Below, piece by piece: positions 1 through 5,453 of a stretch of 6,264 nucleotides of DNA; position 1 is the stretch's first letter; the number at the start of each line of letters is the position of its first letter. Below the pieces are notes generated by a model, which ran no database searches, was not told where the DNA came from, and saw nothing but the letters and a program-made list of their open reading frames with translations. The position numbers and the translations under genes were made by a program. The DNA lies in assembly GCA_029260195.1 (NCBI GenBank), contig JAJDDS010000589.1, positions 1 through 6,264 of the forward strand. The letters are read 5' to 3'. The DNA comes from Phycisphaerae bacterium (GTDB lineage: Bacteria; Planctomycetota; Phycisphaerae; UBA1845).

Positions 1-1
1 C

Positions 2-2101
2 GACTACATCGTCAAGCACACCGTCGGCAAGCTCCTCGAGGACAAGACTCCCAAAGACGTGGGCTCCCTTCTCGACCAGCGCAAGAGTAGGGCGGGTTCC
101 ACCCGCCGAAAAAAACTCGCCCCAGGCAAGGTGTCCGCCGCCGAACGCCAACCGCTTCGCATCCTCGACCCCGCATGCGGATCCGGTTCCTTCCTCCTTG
201 GCGCCTACCAGTACCTTCTCGATTGGCACCTCGATTACTACACCAACAACGACCCCGAATCATGGCTCACAAAGACCAACCCACCCATCTACCAGGCTGG
301 CGCGGGTGCCCCATTCTTCGCGCAACGAAGGGTGGGGGACGGACCGACCGCGATCGATGCGAACGGCACGCAACCACCCGCCCCTTACCGCCTCACCATC
401 AACGAGCGCAAGCGCATCCTGCTCAACAACATCTACGGCGTCGACATCGACGCCAACGCCGTCGAGACCACCAAGCTCTCCCTGCTCCTCAAGGTCCTCG
501 AAGGCGAGTCCCAGCAGTCCCTCGAAAACCAGTTGCGTCTCTTCCATGAGCGCGCACTCCCCGACCTCGCCGCCAACATCAAGTGCGGAAACTCCCTCAT
601 CGGCCCCGACTTCTATGAAAACCAGCAACTCTCCCTACTCGACGACGAAGAGCGCTACCGCATCAACGCCTTCGATTGGCACGCCGAGTTCCCCGAGGGC
701 TTCACGAACCCCAACCCCGGCTTCGACGCCGTCATCGGAAACCCGCCGTACGTGCGTCAGGAGAGCCTGAAAGCCCTGAAGAGTTATTTCAAGAGTGGAT
801 ATCCCGTGTTTGATAGCACAGCGGATCTCTATGTATATTTCATCGCCCGCGCCATCGAGCTGTTGCGGTCCGGAGGATACCACGCGTACATCGTATCGCG
901 GGGTTTCTTTCGCGCAGCGTTCGGGGCCGCGCTGCGACGCTTCATCCGGGAGCACGCAAACGTCCGTCAGATCGTGGATTTCGGTGGGCTCCCCGTTTTC
1001 GCAGGTGCAAAGGACACGTATGTCGCGATTCCTGTTGTCGTGAAGACGTCACAGCAGCGCACTACATCTATATGTAATGTTCGATCACTCACCAATCTGA
1101 ATCTCGAAAACGAAGTGTCGGAAATGAACTACTTGATTCCTACGACCCAACTTGGCGAACTTGGTTGGTCTACTGAGCGCCCGGAGATACTTGACGTGTT
1201 CCGCAAGTTGACCCGGCGCAGTACACGCCTCAACTCCGTGGTCCATGGAAGCATTTTGCGAGGTCTTCTAACGGGGCTAAACGACGCGTTTGACATCAGC
1301 CAAGAGACGACGCAGAAATTCGTTACTGCGCATCCCAAGGCTAGAGCGTTGTTACATCGTTTCCTCGGTGGGCAGGATATTCGTCGCTATCACGTTCGTA
1401 CGGTGGACCGCTTCCTGATTGCCATCCCATCCGGCTGGACGACGTCCGCGATGAAGAATGCCGGCAACGACAACGGACATGACGAGGGCGCTGCGTGGCG
1501 CTGGTTCTCGGCTACCTTCCCGATGATCGCTGAGCACCTTGCTCCGTTTGCGGCAAGGGCGAACAAGCGGCAAGATAAAGGACAGTTCTGGTGGGAACTG
1601 CGTCCTTGTGACTACTATGACGTGCTACAAGGGCCGAAGATCATTTATCCTGACATCGCCAAGGGGCCCCGGTTCCATCTCGACGACGGCCAGACGTACA
1701 TTCGCAACACGGCGTACTGCCTTGCGTCCGCTGATCGGTACTTACTCGGGCTCCTCAACAGCAGGCTGATGTGGTTCGCAATCGCCCGAATCAGTACACC
1801 GTTCGGAACGCGAGCTGGCGAATATCGGTATCGGTTGTTCACTCAGTACGTGGGGCAACTTCCGATCCGCACGATTGATCCAGCGACCAAATCGGACAAG
1901 GCAAACCGCGGCCGCATGGTCTCGCTCGTCCAATCCATCCTCGACCTCCACAACCAACTCGCCACCGCCAAAACGCCGACGGACACGACCGCTATCGAGC
2001 GACAGATCGACACAGCAGACAAGCAGATCGACCAACTGGTCTACGAACTCTACGGCCTGACCGACGATGAAATCCGCATCGTCGAGGAAGCGACACAATG
2101 A
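2..2101 (+). CDS. Eco57I/TaqI-type N6-adenine DNA methyltransferase with C-terminal specificity domain (5' partial)
   Basis: This enzyme would transfer a methyl group from S-adenosylmethionine to adenine in a specific DNA site, as part of restriction-modification or phage defence. The frame is open from base 2, so the true start and any N-terminal nuclease domain lie outside the window. A GTG at 59 is in frame, but conserved-looking sequence (DYIVKHTVGKLLE) precedes it, so it is not the start. In visible-residue numbering, motif I DPACGSGSF is at 56-64, NNIYGVDID at 142-150, and catalytic motif IV NPPY at 247-250 (bases 740-751). The second half resembles TaqI-like target-recognition domains (IIYPDIAKGPRF near 547, NSRLMW near 586). 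It ends in a polar helix at about 641-683 and the family-typical tail VYELYGLTDDEI. Codon use changes sharply at about 755 and again at about 1905. Two palindromic segments (91-107, 309-337) are read in frame. The next gene overlaps its stop. Whether it is type IIG or a methylase-only defence component cannot be told without the N-terminus. Confidence 0.93.
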   Translation, partial: DYIVKHTVGKLLEDKTPKDVGSLLDQRKSRAGSTRRKKLAPGKVSAAERQPLRILDPACGSGSFLLGAYQYLLDWHLDYYTNNDPESWLTKTNPPIYQAGAGAPFFAQRRVGDGPTAIDANGTQPPAPYRLTINERKRILLNNIYGVDIDANAVETTKLSLLLKVLEGESQQSLENQLRLFHERALPDLAANIKCGNSLIGPDFYENQQLSLLDDEERYRINAFDWHAEFPEGFTNPNPGFDAVIGNPPYVRQESLKALKSYFKSGYPVFDSTADLYVYFIARAIELLRSGGYHAYIVSRGFFRAAFGAALRRFIREHANVRQIVDFGGLPVFAGAKDTYVAIPVVVKTSQQRTTSICNVRSLTNLNLENEVSEMNYLIPTTQLGELGWSTERPEILDVFRKLTRRSTRLNSVVHGSILRGLLTGLNDAFDISQETTQKFVTAHPKARALLHRFLGGQDIRRYHVRTVDRFLIAIPSGWTTSAMKNAGNDNGHDEGAAWRWFSATFPMIAEHLAPFAARANKRQDKGQFWWELRPCDYYDVLQGPKIIYPDIAKGPRFHLDDGQTYIRNTAYCLASADRYLLGLLNSRLMWFAIARISTPFGTRAGEYRYRLFTQYVGQLPIRTIDPATKSDKANRGRMVSLVQSILDLHNQLATAKTPTDTTAIERQIDTADKQIDQLVYELYGLTDDEIRIVEEATQ
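91..107. repeat. Short palindromic repeat inside the methyltransferase gene
   Basis: GGCGGGT and ACCCGCC form a perfect 7-bp inverted repeat around TCC, followed by an A-rich run at 109-115. It is read in frame as part of a basic stretch (SRAGSTRRKK) lying between the TVGKLLE segment and motif I. In the family as I recall it, this junction is short. I remember similar GGCGGGT/ACCCGCC elements from planctomycete intergenic DNA, but cannot verify that here. The palindrome is directly seen; its origin as a mobile or REP-like repeat is inferred. Confidence 0.55.
309..337. repeat. Second palindromic repeat inside the methyltransferase gene
   Basis: CCCCATTCTTCG (309-320) and CGAAGGGTGGGG (326-337) are 12-nt arms around CGCAA. 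They form a stem in which two positions are G-T wobbles in one strand. The segment is read as GAPFFAQRRVGDG and sits between IYQ and the LTINERKRILLNNIYGVDID segment. That junction is normally only a few residues in this family, so roughly 20-25 residues look inserted. The arms are seen; derivation from a dispersed repeat is inferred. Confidence 0.55.
2084..2090 (+). promoter_or_regulatory. Ribosome binding site for the 245-aa downstream gene
   Basis: GAGGAAG lies 7 nt before the ATG at 2098, inside the last codons of the methyltransferase gene. Together with the ATGA stop/start overlap it supports this start and suggests translational coupling. Confidence 0.6.
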
Positions 2102-2835
2102 CGCCCTTCGATCACTCCGCAGCTCGCACCGCCGTGGAATCCTATTTGTCTTGCGAGCAAACGCTTGCGGGTGTGCTTCGCGTCGTCCCTTGGTGTGACG
2201 AGCACAAAAGCGTCTGGTCCCCCGCGCTTTGCACGGTGATCATGGAAGCCTGCACGCAACTCGACTCCCTCTGGCGTTTCACTGCGTGGCATTCCACGTG
2301 CGTACAACAATCAAAGAAACGCAAGGATCTCTCGATACATGACTACTTCCGATATTTTGCAAACCAGTCGTTGACACCGCTCGCGGATCGCTGGGTCGTG
2401 TTCTGGGGCGGCGAACCCACGCAAATGCGACCATTTGTTCGATGGGGCAATGCGAAGACGTATACGGATCTTGCCTGGTGGCTCACCTACAACAAACTCA
2501 AGCATGACCGCCTCGAACATCGGAAGATGGCCACGCTTGAGGCGGCGGTCGAAGCAACGGCAGGCCTCTTTCTGGGCATTCTCTCATGCGAGTATTGTAG
2601 ATACGCCGTGGAAGCCGCGGGCTGGCTCAGCGCCCGCGACAGCGTTTCGCACAATCCGAAAGCCTCGCTTGGGGAAGATTCGCCGTCCGTGAAGGACGAC
2701 TATGTGCTCGCCGAGACCGCGCTATTCTCATATCCGGTCGGTTGGTGCAAAGCAACGATAAGCAAAACTGACGATTGGCTGGGTAACGCGAGTTTTCGCT
2801 TCAAGCACTGGTTCTGGGAGTTTGCCACTTCCTAG
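2098..2835 (+). CDS. Trp-rich helical protein of unknown function, coupled to the methyltransferase
   Basis: I do not recognise a named family for this 245-aa protein. Its ATG overlaps the methyltransferase TGA (ATGA) and has a good Shine-Dalgarno sequence, so the two are very probably one operon. No signal peptide or convincing membrane helix is visible. It contains 14 Trp and 8 Cys, and most of it looks alpha-helical. The most conserved-looking part is LAWWLTYNKLKHDR (Tyr131 onward) followed by a predicted helix, LEAAVEATAGLFLGIL. The YNKLKHDR pattern reminds me of HEPN-like hypothetical proteins, but the usual R-x4-6-H RNase motif is not clearly present, so nuclease activity is not claimed. 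It may be an accessory or regulatory factor of the modification system. Its codons are mixed, like the target-recognition half of the methyltransferase, consistent with joint acquisition. The gene call is confident; function is unknown. Confidence 0.82.
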   Translation: MTPFDHSAARTAVESYLSCEQTLAGVLRVVPWCDEHKSVWSPALCTVIMEACTQLDSLWRFTAWHSTCVQQSKKRKDLSIHDYFRYFANQSLTPLADRWVVFWGGEPTQMRPFVRWGNAKTYTDLAWWLTYNKLKHDRLEHRKMATLEAAVEATAGLFLGILSCEYCRYAVEAAGWLSARDSVSHNPKASLGEDSPSVKDDYVLAETALFSYPVGWCKATISKTDDWLGNASFRFKHWFWEFATS

Positions 2836-2984
2836 CGTCCGTCCCCCCCTTTCGACGCTCAACTATCGACTTTCCACATTCGTCTCCCACCGAACTACCC
2901 CGTGCCATCCAAGACATAGGCAACACGGTGCGCGCGTCGAGTACGAGGGTCGCCCAGAAGATCCCCCCAATTCTCGCGTCCTCA

Positions 2985-3006
2985 GCGCCCTCTGCGTTAA
3001 TCCGTT
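2985..3006. repeat. Dispersed repeat core, copy 1 (9-nt periodic module)
   Basis: This 22-nt core (GCGCCCTCTGCGTTAATCCG plus TT) recurs at 3200-3221 with one mismatch. The sequence before it shows a 9-nt period of GCG-plus-CTC units from about 2975. Confidence 0.75.
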
Positions 3007-3043
3007 CTTGTCCTTCCTCGACGTCCCATTCCCCGATTTCGTC

Positions 3044-3057
3044 TTTCGAATTTCGAA
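3044..3057. repeat. Two tandem TTTCGAA units
   Basis: TTTCGAA occurs twice in a row with a 7-nt period, followed by a partial third unit (TTC). It lies directly before the CCTCTGTG module. Confidence 0.6.
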
Positions 3058-3059
3058 TT

Positions 3060-3086
3060 CCTCTGTGCCCGCTGTGACCTCTGTGG
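3060..3086. repeat. Three 9-nt CCTCTGTGN-type units
   Basis: CCTCTGTGC, CCGCTGTGA and CCTCTGTGG follow one another without gaps. The middle unit differs at two positions outside the last base. Confidence 0.6.
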
Positions 3087-3181
3087 CTATTCCTTCTTTT
3101 CGTTTCCTCCACCGCCTCGCGATTTCGCCTCGACACAACAGATCAATGCAGAGATCGCCAAGCCCCCCCTCTCCACCCCGG

Positions 3182-3221
3182 CGCGCCTCCGCGATCTCCG
3201 CGCCCTCCGCGTTAATCCGTT
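3182..3221. repeat. 9-nt periodic GCG-CTCC module with repeat core, copy 2
   Basis: Units CGCGCCTCC, GCGATCTCC, GCGCCCTCC and GCGTTAATC follow one another at 9-nt spacing. Bases 3200-3221 match 2985-3006 at 21 of 22 positions. On the minus strand this gives the repeated Ala-Glu-x peptide that makes false ORFs here. Confidence 0.75.
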
Positions 3222-3235
3222 TCTCCGTTCTCCGT

Positions 3236-3277
3236 TTTTCGGCTTTCGACTTTCGGTTTTCGGTTTTCGGTTTTCTC
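3236..3277. repeat. Six 7-nt TTTTCGG-type units
   Basis: Consecutive 7-mers are TTTTCGG, CTTTCGA, CTTTCGG, TTTTCGG, TTTTCGG and TTTTCTC. The array is imperfect but strictly in 7-nt register. Confidence 0.75.
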
Positions 3278-3317
3278 TCCCTCCCCCCGATCGCCGATCC
3301 GCCTCCGCCGAAATGGC

Positions 3318-3345
3318 TGACCACTGACAACTAACAACTGACAAC
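3318..3345. repeat. Four 7-nt TGACAAC-type units
   Basis: TGACCAC, TGACAAC, TAACAAC and TGACAAC are in tandem, ending 7 nt from the parB stop codon. On the minus strand this is the first sequence transcribed after parB. Confidence 0.75.
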
Positions 3346-3352
3346 TCTCTCC

Positions 3353-4672
3353 CTACTCCTCCTTCGCCTTCTTCACCACACCCGCCGCATGACAGACGCG
3401 TTCGAAATCGTCCAGGCTGAAGAACTCGATCACGACGCGCCCCGTCTTCCTCGTCTCGCCCAACTCGATCGAGACCTTCGTACACATGACCTCCTCGAAC
3501 TTCCGCTCCAACGCCTGGATGTGCTTCGGCAACCCCTCCCCCACGATCATCTCCGGCTTGGGCGCCTTTGGCTTGCGCGGAGATCGGCTTCGCCGCAGCA
3601 ACGATTCCAACGACCGGACCGACATTCCTCCAGCCGCCACCGCCTCCGCGAGTTCGATCCCATGCATCGGCGTCTTCGCGCCAAGCAATGCCCGCGCGTG
3701 CCCCATGCTGATTCGTCCTTCAGCCAGCAGTGACAGCACCGTCTGCGGCAGATCCAGCAAGCGCATGTAATTGACTACCGTGGTTCGATCCTCGCCCAGT
3801 CGCGCCGCAATCTCCTCGGCTTTGAGACCGAACACATCGCAGTACTGCTTGTACGCCAGTCCCCGGTCGACGGCATTCAGATCCTCGCGGTGGATGTTCT
3901 CGATCAGGGCTAACTCGAGCATCTCCTCGTCGTTGGCTTCGCGTACCAGGACCGGTACCTCTTTCAACCCTGCCATTCGCGCCGATCGCCACCGTCGTTC
4001 GCCGGCGAGGATCTCAAGTCCGTCGAACGTCCGTCGCGCGACGATGGGCTGGATGATCCCGTTGGCTGCGATGGAAAGTGCCAACTCATGACACTCCGCT
4101 TCGCCCAACGTGCGGCGTGGCTGGTTTTTGTTGGGGCGCAAATCATCGATCCCCACCATCCGCGCCTCGATTCCTCCAATCCGCGACTCGAATCCCCCCG
4201 ACCGCGCGGCGCCCGCGGCGGCCTTTCGCTCACGCCCCGCTGCCGCCGAGACACCACTCGTCGCCTCTCCCGGCTCTTCAATTCCGGCGCGCACGTCCTC
4301 GGCTGCTCGCGTTCGTGCAACGGCGCCTGCCTGCCCCGCGCCACGTGTCGCCGGCGTATCGGGCGGGCGTCCCGGCTGGCGCGGGTTGGGCGTATCTTGT
4401 TCGCTTCGCGCGGAATGTGCGTCCCGGGCATGGAGTGCCACAGAGTTGACACTCGCATTCGCGAGATTTCCGTTTCGCGGGCCAGTCGCCTGCGCTCCCG
4501 AGTCGGACGTGCCACTCGCTGGCACTGTACCCGCCTTCCCGTCGGATTCTCTCTGGTCCTGACGCTGTTCAGCGGCCTCGGTTTCGGAGTGTTCGTCCTG
4601 GATCCCAGAATCTACCGTGTTCGTGATGAGCGAGCTCAGGCCTCGGCCCAGGCGTTTCGGCCCTTTTCTCAT
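3353..4672 (-). CDS. parB: ParB/Spo0J-family chromosome partition protein
   Basis: ParB binds parS sites, uses CTP to close into a sliding DNA clamp, and works with ParA and SMC in chromosome segregation. The 439-aa product starts with MRKGPKRLGRGLSSLI, the ParA-contact motif typical of ParB N-termini. GAGGAG sits 6 nt upstream, so I reject the longer in-frame start at 4939. Residues about 20-160 are a low-complexity Ala/Gly/Arg/Glu linker. The core begins near 172 (IDDLRPNKNQPRR), with GERRWRSA at 224-231 and ENIHRED at 258-264. A helix-turn-helix follows at about 283-306 (LKAEEIAARLGEDRTTV). The C-terminal dimerisation domain spans about 383-439. The usual DLNPxE after the ENxxR motif is DLNAVD here. 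The length far exceeds the roughly 290 aa typical of the family, because of the linker, which includes a GTGCCA hairpin repeat (residues 48-59) and a duplicated heptapeptide (161-174). No parA adjoins it. Confidence 0.96.
   Translation of the reverse strand: MRKGPKRLGRGLSSLITNTVDSGIQDEHSETEAAEQRQDQRESDGKAGTVPASGTSDSGAQATGPRNGNLANASVNSVALHARDAHSARSEQDTPNPRQPGRPPDTPATRGAGQAGAVARTRAAEDVRAGIEEPGEATSGVSAAAGRERKAAAGAARSGGFESRIGGIEARMVGIDDLRPNKNQPRRTLGEAECHELALSIAANGIIQPIVARRTFDGLEILAGERRWRSARMAGLKEVPVLVREANDEEMLELALIENIHREDLNAVDRGLAYKQYCDVFGLKAEEIAARLGEDRTTVVNYMRLLDLPQTVLSLLAEGRISMGHARALLGAKTPMHGIELAEAVAAGGMSVRSLESLLRRSRSPRKPKAPKPEMIVGEGLPKHIQALERKFEEVMCTKVSIELGETRKTGRVVIEFFSLDDFERVCHAAGVVKKAKEE
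4158..4199 (-). repeat. 21-bp tandem duplication within parB
   Basis: 4158-4178 and 4179-4199 match at 17 of 21 positions. They encode the adjacent heptapeptides FESRIGG and IEARMVG, just before the ParB core domain. Being in frame, the duplication only lengthens the linker. Confidence 0.6.
4509..4525. repeat. GTGCCA-N5-TGGCAC hairpin repeat inside parB
   Basis: GTGCCA (4509-4514) and TGGCAC (4520-4525) are separated by CTCGC. The same architecture occurs twice in the parS region at 5261-5277 and 5286-5302. In parB it encodes part of GTVPASGTSDSG (residues 48-59) in the disordered linker. Confidence 0.7.
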
Positions 4673-4678
4673 GATCGG

Positions 4679-4684
4679 CTCCTC
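4679..4684 (-). promoter_or_regulatory. Ribosome binding site that fixes the parB start
   Basis: The minus strand reads GAGGAG, 6 nt and then ATG at 4672. This agrees with the conserved ParB N-terminus and decides against upstream starts. Confidence 0.75.
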
Positions 4685-4745
4685 GCGTTGATTGAGACCC
4701 GAATTGCGATCCCGCGACCGGCTCGCGATCATTCGGTCGTCTTGG

Positions 4746-4774
4746 ACGATAAGGTCCCGCGTCTGCGCTGTAAA
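4746..4774 (-). promoter_or_regulatory. Candidate sigma-70-type promoter for parB
   Basis: On the minus strand TTTACA (4774-4769) is followed after exactly 17 nt by TATCGT (4751-4746). These match the -35 and -10 consensus at 5/6 and 4/6. Transcription would begin about 65-70 nt before the parB ATG. The promoter lies about 110 bp from the degenerate parS, so ParB spreading could affect it; that is inference. Confidence 0.4.
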
Positions 4775-4880
4775 CCCTTCTTGACAGATTGGCGTCCGCG
4801 ACGCCAGTCTCGGCTCCGCCATCTTCGCCGCCGATTCCGGCGACGTTGACGATTTGGACCGTGGGGGCCCGGACATGCGA

Positions 4881-4896
4881 CGTTTCACGTGAAAAG
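4881..4896. promoter_or_regulatory. parS: Degenerate parS site
   Basis: CGTTTCACGTGAAAAG contains the 12-bp palindrome TTTCACGTGAAA and matches the 16-bp parS consensus TGTTTCACGTGAAACA at 13 positions. It lies about 210 bp upstream of parB. Binding is likely but probably weaker than at the perfect site. Confidence 0.75.
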
Positions 4897-5155
4897 CGGC
4901 TGGGTTCGCGCCGAATTCGCGTTCCGATTCGGCGTCCACCCGACAATACCCGGCGTTCTACGCTAACAGGGCATTCGGCCGGGCGTTTCCGGAGAAGAAG
5001 CTGGAAGAAAACACGTGCGCCGATCAGGCCCAATTTTTGGACGCGTGCGTGCGGACCATCCAGCCGGACCGTTCGTGGCGCCGCGTTTTTCGTCGATCGG
5101 CGACTGAACACGGGGACCCAAGACCGTGCGGACGCCACTGGTCGCCCGCAAACGG

Positions 5156-5171
5156 TGTTTCACGTGAAACA
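5156..5171. promoter_or_regulatory. parS: Perfect parS site
   Basis: TGTTTCACGTGAAACA is an exact match to the Spo0J/ParB parS consensus, within an 18-bp perfect palindrome (5155-5172). ParB loads here as a CTP-dependent clamp and recruits SMC in well-studied bacteria. Such sites cluster near the chromosomal origin, so the window is probably origin-proximal. Confidence 0.95.
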
Positions 5172-5248
5172 CAGCGAGCGTAGGACGCCACTTGCTCTCG
5201 CATCCGCGGAATCCAGGCCCGCATCGGCGTGTCGGACAAATGCGATTT

Positions 5249-5306
5249 GCCAGTGCATGCGTGCCAGCCTGTGGCACTTCCGACAGTGCCATGCGCTGGC
5301 ACTGGC
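5249..5306. repeat. Compound hairpin repeat, two GTGCCA-N5-TGGCAC units inside longer arms
   Basis: Two hairpins, 5261-5277 and 5286-5302, each have arms GTGCCA/TGGCAC and a 5-nt loop. Outer arms GCCAGTGC (5249-5256) and GCACTGGC (5299-5306) can enclose them, giving alternative folds. The same unit lies in parB at 4509-4525. This looks like a REP-like dispersed repeat; I recall similar elements in planctomycetes, unverified. Confidence 0.75.
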
Positions 5307-5453
5307 TTGGAACACCTCGCTTAGCCAGGATATTTGGGACCGCAGAGCCATGGTTCCGAGGCGACGGGGCGCATTATCGGCGTGGCGGTCGCCGACGAGT
5401 TGCGGAGCGTCTGGGACGAAAGTGGGTCCCGCGCATGGTCGACATCGTGAGAC

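Larger units (their letters stand above)
2836..3352. other. Non-coding, pyrimidine-rich repeat spacer between convergent genes
   Basis: This 517-bp stretch separates the 3' ends of the unknown gene (+) and parB (-). Open frames cross it on both strands, but their translations are low-complexity (runs of KTENRKPK type or AEGAE type), with no domain or start signal. The + strand is C/T-rich. It is a patchwork of short tandem modules: 9-nt period at 2975-3001, 3060-3086 and 3182-3217, and 7-nt period at 3044-3057, 3236-3277 and 3318-3345. AGCGTC (2834-2839) and GACGCT (2854-2859) could form a weak hairpin over the upstream stop codon, but no classical terminator with a T-run was found. I recall similar modules from intergenic DNA of planctomycetes and other phyla; their role is unknown. 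Confidence 0.7.
4673..5453. other. Non-coding partition-site region between parB and the divergent protease gene
   Basis: This 781-bp interval holds a likely parB promoter, a degenerate parS (4881-4896), a perfect parS (5156-5171) and a compound hairpin repeat (5249-5306). Frames that cross it on both strands give Arg/Pro-rich translations without recognisable domains. FHVKH/FHVKR in those frames is simply the parS palindrome translated. No ParA Walker motif (KGGVGKT) is visible in any of these translations. For the + strand gene at 5454 only a weak promoter candidate is seen (TTGGAA 5307-5312, 16 nt, GATATT 5329-5334). Confidence 0.65.

Noticed and set aside
260..628. 122-aa minus-strand frame opposite the methyltransferase
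   Set aside because: Shadow of a gene with C-ending codons; the + strand frame contains clear methyltransferase motifs.
2295..2300. CACGTG inside the 245-aa gene as a parS site
   Set aside because: Only the hexamer centre is present, flanked by ATTC and CGTA, and it lies in coding sequence.
2863..3330. 155-aa minus-strand reading frame in the spacer
   Set aside because: The translation is made of repeat peptides (AEGAE, RKSKAEKRR) produced by the 7/9-nt tandem modules; there is no domain or credible start.
3236..3345. CRISPR-like array
   Set aside because: Units are 7 nt in direct tandem with no spacers between them, and there are no cas genes.
4792..4797. TTGACA on the + strand as a -35 box
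   Set aside because: No -10-like hexamer at 16-18 nt and no + strand gene begins downstream nearby.
4673..4939. N-terminal extension of parB to an upstream ATG at 4939
   Set aside because: The extension translates the degenerate parS (AFHVKR) and is low-complexity. The conserved ParB N-terminus with a GAGGAG at 6 nt begins at 4672.
5012..5017. CACGTG as a third parS site
   Set aside because: Only the 6-bp centre matches; the flanks (AAA before, CGC after) lack TTT and AAA.
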